This document shows positions 52,798 to 60,595 of a stretch of 64,000 nt of DNA, in pieces. Numbering within the stretch: position 1 is the stretch's first letter; each line of letters opens with the position of its first letter. The position numbers and the translations under genes were made by a program. Origin of the DNA: Semisulcospira habei. Its lineage: Eukaryota; Mollusca; Gastropoda; Semisulcospiridae. Location of the stretch: contig BTPG01000002.1 of the NCBI GenBank assembly GCA_036245525.1, positions 121,745,451-121,809,450 of the forward strand, in the 5' to 3' direction. The notes beneath the pieces are model-generated. The model was not told where the DNA came from and searched no databases. It saw nothing but the letters and a program-made list of their open reading frames with translations.

Positions 52798-55614
52798 ATG
52801 AAACATACTGAGATATGTAATTTTGTGCATGACCAGAACATAGATGTGTTGTTCCTGACAGAGACCTGGCTTAAATGTCAAGGAGACGAGGCGAAGTGTG
52901 TGGACATAACTCCATCTGGCTATTGCCTTAGATCCTTCCCCCGTGCTACTCGTGGTGGAGGACTGGCTTTTTTTATCCGTGACAGTTTATTGGAGCATGC
53001 CAACAGCACATCATCGTTCCCCTTTTCTCATTCAACGTTTGAGCTTGCCCAGTTGTCACTTTCTGTGCCGCAGCATGTGCACTTGTACTGTCTGTACCAT
53101 CCACCCCCCAACAGAAAGAATAGACTTACAGACACTACGTTTTTCAGCGAGTTTGCTGATTTCATGGAGCACTATAATTCTTTGGGTGGTAAGCTTGTGA
53201 TTGTCGGCGACTTCAACTTTCAATTCGACTGTTCTTCCAACACCAACACGGCTAGTATGCTTGACCTATTACAAACCTTCAGTCTGTCTCAAGGCGTGCA
53301 TCAGCCTACTCATACCAAAGGTCATACACTCGACTGGGTCGTGTATAGAGAGGAGGACTCCATCTTTAGGTCCGCCTCTGTGAGCCACACCATGTCTTCT
53401 GACCATTTTCCAGTTCTGTGTCTTTTGGATATAACCAAACCTCAGCTGCAGCCTGTTACCAAGACTTCGAGGAACCTCAATGGGATCGACCATGGCAAGT
53501 TCATAGCCGATGTTGCATACTTTGTCGGCATCCGTCCCCAAATCTCGGCCGAGCAACTCAACGCTGGTCTGCGGGCTGTCCTAGACCAGCATGCTCCCGC
53601 CACTCGCCGCCGGGTGTCGCAGCATCACTCCACGCCCTGGTACCCGTCTGTGGCCGCTAAACTGCGCACCTTGAAGTACGAATGGCGTCAGGCAGAGAGT
53701 TGTTGGCTCAAGTCTGGGCTGACTGTTCATAAACAGATTCTGAATGGTTTGAAGTATAAAATCACTCGCTTGACCACCAATGCCAAGACTGCTTTCATCT
53801 GCGCAAAAGTTACTGCAGCAAGTACTTGCAAAGAACTTTTCCGTGTGACTAATGGACTCTTGGGTAAGACCAAATCTGTTCAACTGCCCAGCACACACCC
53901 AATCCATGACCTCCCAGAACTGTTCTCTCGCTTTTTCTGTTCCAAAGTCAGAACAATACGTGACAACATTGACAAATGTGATGATGCTCAGACATCTTGC
54001 TCGTTTGAATCTAAGTGTTTTGCTGGCACTCCTCTTGCATGCTTCAGTCCAGTGACTGAAAAGGTAGTGCTAGACACCATGAGTAAGATGTCTCTCAAGA
54101 CCTGTGAGCTAGACCCTGTGCCTTCGTCCCTTCTTTTTGAATGTAAAGATGCAATTGTACCAGTTGTTACAGCTATTGTAAATGAGTCCCTCTTGCATGG
54201 CACTGTACCTACCTGTTTCAAAACTGCAATTGTTAAGCCGCTCTTAAAGAAACCTTCACTTGATCCCAACAGTTTGAACAACTACAGACCCGTATCCAAC
54301 CTACCTTTTCTTTCAAAGCTTCTGGAAAAGATAGTGCTCACGCAGCTGCTAGACCATGTCAAGAATAATGGTCTGTGGCATGTGTTCCAGTCAGCATATA
54401 GGTCTGGTCATAGCACCGAGACAGAATTGCTGCGTGTTGTGAATGACCTACTTGGTGCTAGCGATGAAGACCTAATCTCTGTTCTGATTCTGCTCGATCT
54501 GAGCGCAGCGTTTGATACCACTGACCATGACATTCTACTTGCCCGCCTTCGTGATGTGTTTGGCATTCAAAGCACAGCACTGAAATTTTTCCAATCCTAC
54601 TTTGTTGGTCGCTTGCAGATGGTTTCAGTGGCAGGATTTGAGTCCCACCGTGTTGAGCTGCTTTGTGGCGTTCCACAGGGGTCGGTCTTGGGGCCTGTTC
54701 TCTTTACTTTGTATACACAGCCCCTGTCGCATGTCATTGAGCGTCACTTTGTTTCTTATCATTTATATGCAGATGATACAGAGTTGTACAAACACTCCCT
54801 TCGTGAACATGTCGATCAGATGATGCAGTCTTTGGAGGCTTGTATTTGTGATGTTCAGAAGTGGACCACACAGAACAAGCTCCAGCTGAACAGTGACAAA
54901 ACTGAGTCCCTCCGAATGACGTGCTCCTCTACGTGCAGTGCTGATCTTCCTGAGTCAATGATGGTTGGCGAGAGTGCCATCTCCTTTTCTAGCTCGGCCC
55001 GTAACTTGGGTGTAATTTTTGACAACAGGCTGACAATGAAGGAACAAATGAAGACAGTTTGCCAGCTTGCCTTCATTGAACTCAGAAGGATCAGCACTGT
55101 TCGACATCTGCTGACTGTTGAAGTTACCAAAACACCTGTTACCTCCCTTCTGCTGTCCCGAATAGACTACTGCAATTCTCTTTTGTCCGGTGTTCCGCAA
55201 AATCTTCTTGACCAAATCCAGAGAGTCATAAACTGTGCTACGCGTCTGATTTTTCGTGTACCGAAACGTGAACACATTATGCCTCTACTAGCTGATTTGC
55301 ACTGGCTGCCAGTTTTATACAGAATTCAGTATAAAGTCTGTCTTATTTGTTTCAACATCATCTCTGGTTCTGCCCCTCCTTACTTATCTGATCTTGTCCA
55401 GCTGTATACACCGTCCCGCTCACTACGCTCTGCTTCAGACACTCGTGTTTTCCGTATCCCTAGACGTAATAAGGTCACTCAAGGTCATCGTGCATTTTCG
55501 TATTTTGGTCCCATTACATGGAACGCTCTCCCAGCTGATGTGCGTCACTCATCATCTATTTCCATTTTCAAATCCAAGCTTAAAACACACCTTTTCTCTG
55601 TTGCATATACGTAA
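52798..55614 (+). CDS. LINE-D ORF2: endonuclease plus reverse transcriptase, 938 codons open
   Basis: The endonuclease occupies about residues 1-215: VLFLTETWLK (catalytic Glu), LVIVGDFNFQ at ~131-140 and SSDHFPVL at ~199. The RT spans roughly 420-760: NNYRPVSNLPFLSKLLEKI, QSAYRSGHSTETELL, LLDLSAAFDTTDHDILL (palm Asp), LLCGVPQGSVLGPVLFTLYT and YHLYADDTELY (YADD, ~656). The C-terminal region has LLSRIDYCNSLLSGVP, LHWLPVLYRIQYKVCL and YTPSRSLRSASD. All RT catalytic residues are present and there are no stops or frameshifts. The start of the endonuclease (the first Asn motif) is absent, so it is probably a young 5'-truncated copy. The protein would nick DNA and reverse-transcribe its own RNA. 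Confidence 0.92.
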   Translation: MKHTEICNFVHDQNIDVLFLTETWLKCQGDEAKCVDITPSGYCLRSFPRATRGGGLAFFIRDSLLEHANSTSSFPFSHSTFELAQLSLSVPQHVHLYCLYHPPPNRKNRLTDTTFFSEFADFMEHYNSLGGKLVIVGDFNFQFDCSSNTNTASMLDLLQTFSLSQGVHQPTHTKGHTLDWVVYREEDSIFRSASVSHTMSSDHFPVLCLLDITKPQLQPVTKTSRNLNGIDHGKFIADVAYFVGIRPQISAEQLNAGLRAVLDQHAPATRRRVSQHHSTPWYPSVAAKLRTLKYEWRQAESCWLKSGLTVHKQILNGLKYKITRLTTNAKTAFICAKVTAASTCKELFRVTNGLLGKTKSVQLPSTHPIHDLPELFSRFFCSKVRTIRDNIDKCDDAQTSCSFESKCFAGTPLACFSPVTEKVVLDTMSKMSLKTCELDPVPSSLLFECKDAIVPVVTAIVNESLLHGTVPTCFKTAIVKPLLKKPSLDPNSLNNYRPVSNLPFLSKLLEKIVLTQLLDHVKNNGLWHVFQSAYRSGHSTETELLRVVNDLLGASDEDLISVLILLDLSAAFDTTDHDILLARLRDVFGIQSTALKFFQSYFVGRLQMVSVAGFESHRVELLCGVPQGSVLGPVLFTLYTQPLSHVIERHFVSYHLYADDTELYKHSLREHVDQMMQSLEACICDVQKWTTQNKLQLNSDKTESLRMTCSSTCSADLPESMMVGESAISFSSSARNLGVIFDNRLTMKEQMKTVCQLAFIELRRISTVRHLLTVEVTKTPVTSLLLSRIDYCNSLLSGVPQNLLDQIQRVINCATRLIFRVPKREHIMPLLADLHWLPVLYRIQYKVCLICFNIISGSAPPYLSDLVQLYTPSRSLRSASDTRVFRIPRRNKVTQGHRAFSYFGPITWNALPADVRHSSSISIFKSKLKTHLFSVAYT

Positions 55615-55639
55615 AGACCATTTTGTCTACCGGCTCATA

Positions 55640-55735
<96 letters not shown>
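55640..55735 (+). repeat. (GT)n microsatellite, about 47 repeats
   Basis: A pure GT run follows the LINE-D stop codon within its 3' untranslated region. Confidence 0.97.
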
Positions 55736-55736
<1 letters not shown>

Positions 55737-55875
55737 TTTTCTGCCCTTGTAAATCAATGTTTGTTTTGTTTTGTTTGTTTGTTGTATGTGCTTGTTTTTG
55801 TATTCTGCTTCACTGTTTCATTACTGTGATTGTAAAGTGCCTAGAGCACCTTGGTGATTAGGCGCTATACAAATT

Positions 55876-55877
55876 AC

Positions 55878-55920
<43 letters not shown>
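55876..55920 (+). repeat. (ATT)n tail of LINE-D
   Basis: About 14 ATT repeats form the 3' terminus of the element. Confidence 0.93.
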
Positions 55921-56164
55921 CTTTTCACATGGCACACACCCACAGCTTTTGACCTTGAAAGTGAGGACATGCCTCTTGTACACATTCAGCTGCAACACCT
56001 GACAAGAGAATATTGAACTACCGTAACAGTTCAAGGGTGGTGCCTGAATAGCCATGATACAGTGTAGTTTATTGGTGGTGCTGTAGTAGCTTTAAGCACC
56101 AAGCAATCATGGACATTCCAGCTCCTAAGCTAGCACGTGGTCTTCAGAGGCCAGCACCCCTTTG

Positions 56165-56382
56165 CTGCCAGGTCAAGGCGAACTCTACACGGCTGCAAGA
56201 GACATAAACCCTCATGAACCCTTGCAGTCGCGGGGGCTCATGTGCATTTATATCTCTTGCTAGTCGTGTGTTCTTTATGCCTATTTTGTCACATTTATAT
56301 CTGTGTTCTTCACGCCCAAGTCAGCCAGTGTGCAGTTATTTTAGGTGCACAATTCGTGATCACTGGCAGTGAAGGGGTTAAG
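56165..56382. mobile_element. TTAA hairpin element, type 2
   Basis: The core is GCAAGAGACATAAACCCTCA, loop TTGCAGTCGCGGG, then GGCTCATGTGCATTTATATC with TCTTGC. The right end CACTGGCAGTGAAGGGGTTAA keeps the TTAA. The left part is decayed. Confidence 0.65.
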
Positions 56383-56425
56383 ATGCTTCATCTGGTCAAG
56401 ACCTATCCCCAAACATTCCAGTGCT

Positions 56426-56515
56426 TAACCCTTTGGCTGTGGTAGCGCCTTTTGTCATGGTGATTCCTGCAGGAATCAAAACCAAAAGGCCTGTGGACAG
56501 CTAGAGGGCTCAGAA
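56426..56515. mobile_element. TTAA hairpin element, type 3
   Basis: It begins TTAACCCTTTGGCTGTGGTA. The hairpin pairs GCCTTTTGTCATGGTGATTC with GGAATCAAAACCAAAAGGC around CTGCA. The right end is GGACAGCTAGAGGGCTC. Confidence 0.65.
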
Positions 56516-56562
56516 ATACCCATCAGACAAACGAAAACTCAAGACACACAGTGAGTTCTCAC

Positions 56563-56677
56563 CTGGACTGGCAGCGGTAAAAGCCAACAGCAGCATCCTC
56601 ACAGCGACACACAGCGTTACAACCATCATACCACATCTGGTCCTGGCGATAGGCCTGGTTGTTGTACACACACACGG
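56563..56677 (-). CDS. Host gene exon A, VWC module 2 first half
   Basis: A 115-nt exon with acceptor TTTATATTACAG and donor GTGAGA; phase is 1 to 2. It encodes VCVYNNQAYRQDQMWYDGC then NAVCRCEDAAVGFYRCQSR. It joins exon 52589 with an Arg-Cys junction. Confidence 0.88.
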
Positions 56678-56754
56678 CTGTAATATAAACATGACCAAGA
56701 TGCACAATTAGCAAGATGATGAATCAGTGTTCAAGCTAAGTGTTTTGTTGTCAA

Positions 56755-58220
56755 AAACTCTAACCTGAAAATGGGCTCATCATCATGATAACCAGTATTC
56801 CCTTTGTTATAAACCTGACCAATGTACTGACTCTAACCTGAACATGGGCTCATCATCATGATAACCAGTATTCCCTTTGTTATAAACCTGACCAATATAC
56901 TGACTCTAACCTGAACATGGGCTCATCATCGTGATAACCAGTATTCCCTTTGTTATAAACCTGACCAGTGTACTGACTCTAACCTGAACATGGGCTCATC
57001 ATCATGATAACCAGTATTCCCTTTGTTATAAACCTGACCAATGTACTGACTCTAGCCTGAACATGGGCTCATCATCATGATAACCAGTATTCCCTTTGTT
57101 ATAAACCTGACCAATATACTGACTCTAACCTGAACATGGGCTCATCATCATGATAACCAGTATTCCCTTTGTTATAAACCTGACCAATATACTGACTCTA
57201 ACCTGAACATGGGCTCATCATCATGATAACCAGTATTCCCTTTGTTATAAACCTGACCAATGTACTGACTCTAACCTGAACATGGGCTCATCATCATGAT
57301 AACCAGTATTCCCTTTGTTATAAACCTGACCAATGTACTGACTCTAACCTGAACATGGGCTCATCATCATGATAACCAGTATTCCCTTTGTTATAAACCT
57401 GACCAATGTACTGACTCTAACCTGAACATGGGCTCATCATCATGATAACCAGTATTGCCTTTGTTATAAACCTGACCAATGTACTGACTCTAACCTGAAC
57501 ATGGGCTCATCAACATGATAACCAGTATTCCCTTTGTTATAAACCTGACCAATGTACTGACTCTAACCTGAACATGGGCTCATCATCATGATAACCAGTA
57601 TTCCCTTTGTTATAAACCTGACCAATGTACTGACTCTAACCTGAACATGGGCTCATCATCATGATAACCAGTATTCCCTTTGTTATAAACCTGACCAATG
57701 TACTGACTCTAACCTGAACATGGGCTCATCATCATGATAACCAGTATTCCCTTTGTTATAAACCTGACCAATGTACTGACTCTAACCTAAGCATGGGCTC
57801 ATCATCATGATAACCAGTATTCCCTTTGTTATAAACCTGACCAATGTACTGACTCTAACCTGAACATGGGCTCATCATCATGATAACCAGTATTCCCTTT
57901 GTTATAAACCTGACCAATGTACTGACTCTAACCTGAACATGGGCTCATCATCATGATAACCAGTATTCCCTTTGTTATAAACCTGACCAATGTACTGACT
58001 CTAACCTGAACATGGGCTCATCATCATGATAACCAGTATTCCCTTTGTTATAAACCTGACCAATGTACTGACTCTAACCTGAACATGGGCTCATCATCAT
58101 GATAACCAGTATTCCCTTTGTTATAAAGCTGACCAATGTACTGACTCTAACCTGAACATGGGCTCATCATCATGATAACCAGTATTCCCTTTGTTATAAA
58201 CCTGACCAATGTACTGACTA
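56755..58220 (+). repeat. 73-bp minisatellite, about 20 copies
   Basis: The unit starts TAACCTGAACATGGGCTCAT, continues CATCATGATAACCAGTATTC and ends ACCAATGTACTGACTC. The first unit starts at about 56761 and spacing is 73 bp throughout. Copies differ at only a few positions (GTGTACTG/ATATACTG, CATCATC/CATCAAC, one CCTAAGC). The array begins about 80 bp from exon 56677 and lies wholly in the intron. Confidence 0.95.
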
Positions 58221-58224
58221 CTGT

Positions 58225-58450
58225 TAACCCTTATCATTCAGAATACACCAATGTGTGAAATAAGTTTGACTAAAATAGTTCAAGGGTAGTGCCAGAATAG
58301 CTTGGCAACTCTAGGCGCCAAGCTATTCTGGCACTACCCTTAAACTAAGGCCATTAGTCTATATCCTTATCCGTAAGTACTATAATGTAGGTTGTGTATG
58401 GCAGTGTACAAATTTGAAGCTTTTAGCCTCAGTATGGTATGGATTAACTC
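58225..58450. mobile_element. TTAA hairpin MITE, type 1 (copy H7)
   Basis: It begins TTAACCCTTATCATTC and ends GGTATGGATTAA. The stem is CAAGGGTAGTGCCAGAATAGC pairing with GCTATTCTGGCACTACCCTT, with matched changes relative to H3/H4. Its right TTAA is shared with the next element. Confidence 0.82.
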
Positions 58451-58633
58451 ATTCTACCCCAACACCGAAATCCCACAATTTTGACGTTGTCCTCTGAAGA
58501 CTGCATTGCAGTGCAGGACACAGATCGACCATGATAGTTCAAGCCTATGGCGCCAAGCTATTCTGGCATCACCCTTGGACTATCATGGTCGATCCTTATC
58601 TTGCTGTGGTGTGTCTGGGGTAGAATGAGTTAA
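58446..58633. mobile_element. TTAA hairpin MITE (copy H8) with perfect 18-bp TIR
   Basis: The left end TTAACTCATTCTACCCCA and right end TGGGGTAGAATGAGTTAA are exact inverse copies. The interior has GATCGACCATGATAGTTCAA and GGACTATCATGGTCGATCC with a shortened upper stem. Confidence 0.88.
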
Positions 58634-58844
58634 GAAAGGTGCTGACAAAATGCAGCTGATCCCAGTCAGGTCTAGCAAAAACAGTCAAGGGGACAGCAGC
58701 TGTAATTCATAGTCTGTGTTGGTCTGAGATTGTGGACCTTACGGCTAAGATCCAAAATCACAGACCATCAAACATGTGAATTTCTGTGTCTTGTGAGATG
58801 ATTTTTCATTACACAACAGTTTCGTTGCTAACAACATGACAAAC

Positions 58845-59059
58845 CTGTGGGGAATGGTGGATGTGCACTGGGTTCTGCTGTCGGTGATACCCCAGGGGTA
58901 TCTGTGGGGCCAGTGCCAGTGGGTGGGGGTGGGGTGCCTTCTGGATGAGCAGTGGGGGCTAGGGTGGGCCACGGCTCACAGTACGGTTTCAAGCAACACT
59001 GGTCGTTAGCATCTGGCACCATACGGCAAGTTGGGGGCAGGCGCGGGATCCTGGGGCAC
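58845..59059 (-). CDS. Host gene exon B, VWC module 1 second half plus linker (first seen exon)
   Basis: The acceptor is GTCTCATCCAG (G at 59059) and the donor GTTTGT; phase is 2 to 1. It encodes CPRIPRLPPTC then DQCCLKPYC and a Pro/Thr linker (PTAHPEGTPPPPTGTGPTDT, SAHPPFPTG). Its A exon was not found between 59060 and 64000, so the gene should continue to the right beyond the DIRS element. Confidence 0.86.
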
Positions 59060-59350
59060 CTGGATGAGACGACAGATACTTTAATAAGATTATGGTAAGT
59101 TCACAGAATTAAGCACTGTGGAGAGCACAATCTGTACCTCTTGTATAGTTAATCAGTTCAGGTAAGATAAAATAACAGAGGTAAGACTCACAGATTGCAA
59201 GGAGACAATTCAGATCAATGAAAAAGTGAGATATTTGGAATGAGCTCAGACAGTTATCGATGATATTTATTAATTGGTAAAAAAAAAACCTGGAAAATGT
59301 TCCATCTTCTTCCTTCTATCATTCTTTATGTACCTTGGACAGCAATAGCA
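59060..59350. other. Intron, nothing recognised
   Basis: Short A+T-rich stretch between the first seen exon and D3. Confidence 0.45.
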
Positions 59351-59700
59351 AAATGTATTTTTCTCTAAAAGATATTTTTTGGAAAAATACTTACCGATGG
59401 CATTACTATAAGGAAAATACCCCTTAGCTTACCGATTTTAGCCTATAAACCCTTTGTGTGTTCCTACACAACAAGGGACGCAACCATAGGGAGTCAAGGA
59501 TCCTGGGTAGTCTCCCTTCCCTCCATAAGGTCACGTGAGCAGTGTGAACACGCCAGTCTTACTCTTAGCGTAGTGGCGGCAAGCGGGGTAGGTGGGAGGG
59601 ACCTTTGAGTAATGCCATCGGTAAGTATTTTTCGAAAAACTATCTTTTAGAGAAAAATACATTTGTTTCCTCAAAATCTATACCGATGGCATTCGCCACC
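59351..59700 (-). repeat. D3 3' terminal block
   Basis: 59351-59405 and 59614-59664 are inverted copies of the ~50-bp terminal motif. The next ~30 bp (GTTTCCTCAAAATCTATACC, GATGGCATT) is the inner terminal repeat and is fused directly to recombinase sequence at about 59695. Confidence 0.7.
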
Positions 59701-60502
59701 CGACCGCCGCGACGATGTCTCTGACTGCGCAGTTGCGGTCGAACGCGACGCTCGCGGCGACCGCTCTGACTTCATGTGCCTGTATCCGCATTCTCTTAGC
59801 CCCCTCCGGGGAGATATCTTTGTATGCGGAGCGGATGACCCATCGCAACCAGGACGAGATCGTCAGGGCGGAAATGTCAGCTGGGCCCGGGGCCAAGGGC
59901 AGGAAGAGGTGGGTGCGGCCTCTCCCGAAGGGCTTTAATCTGCACAGGTAGACTTTCAACGCTCGTACTGGGTCCTGCAGTCGAGACTCCTGGGACCGGT
60001 CAAACCCTGTGAGCGGGCGGAGACTCATCACCTGTGCCCCTGCGGAGGGGAGTCTATTCTTGGCTAAGAAGGAAGGGTTGGTCAGGAGTTGTACTGATCC
60101 ATCGGCCCGAAACTGCAGGCAAGCCGGGTCCACTGACAGGGCGAGCAGCTCGCTAACTCTGGCAGCTGTGGCGAGGGCCAAGAGGAAGCAGGTCTTCCTG
60201 GTCACATCCGCGAGGCGGGCCAAGGGAAGAGGTTCGAACCAGGTGGAGTTCAACCAGGTTAACGCCCACGGGAGGTCCCAGTGTGGGATGAGAGAGCGAG
60301 CGACTGGACACTGGAGTTCGAAGTGGGACAACAGGTCTGAGAGGTCCTTGCACGCTCCCGGGTCTGGTAGGCCTAAGTGCCGATAGGTGTCTGCAACCAT
60401 GGAGAGGTAGCCTCTGATGGTGATAGGGGCCATAGGGGCCAAGTTCTGATCTCTGAACAGCCACAAGAAGAACTCAGCCAGCTGAGGCATGGTCAGTGCC
60501 AT
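59678..60502 (-). pseudogene. D3 tyrosine recombinase, nucleophile-Tyr end deleted
   Basis: A 274-codon open frame includes QLAEFFLWLFRDQ, LALATAARVSELLAL (box I Arg), SSWLRWVIRSAY and RIQAHEVRAVA (H-x-x-R). It continues VRDIVAAVGWR and then runs into the terminal repeat, so the FARFY(L/I)RD segment carrying Tyr is gone. The frame upstream of 60502 has lost phase with the RNase H region. It is inactive, but this is the longest uninterrupted recombinase frame apart from D2. Confidence 0.82.
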
Positions 60503-60595
60503 GGGGGAGAGGCGCTCGGACTCGCACCAGGACTGTAGGACCCGCCAATTTTCCTTCTTACACCCGGCGGGTGGATGGTCTCCGGGCTGCAGCGA

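Larger units (their letters stand above)
52760..55920 (+). mobile_element. LINE-D: CR1/L2-like non-LTR element with intact ORF
   Basis: The 5' limit is approximate: recognisable coding begins around 52774 and an upstream in-frame stop lies near 52757. The 3' end is the sequence AGTGCCTAGAGCACC, AGGCGCTATACAAATTACAT and an (ATT)n tail to 55920. A (GT)n microsatellite sits in the 3' untranslated part. The element lies antisense in the intron between exons 56563 and 52589. The missing first endonuclease motif implies 5' truncation. Confidence 0.87.

Noticed and set aside
55644..55829. Cys-Val repeat proteins in the GT run
   Set aside because: Frames in a (GT)n microsatellite are trivially open; no coding evidence.
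56755..58220. CRISPR-like array
   Set aside because: Units are directly contiguous 73-bp copies without unique spacers, and the context is an animal intron.
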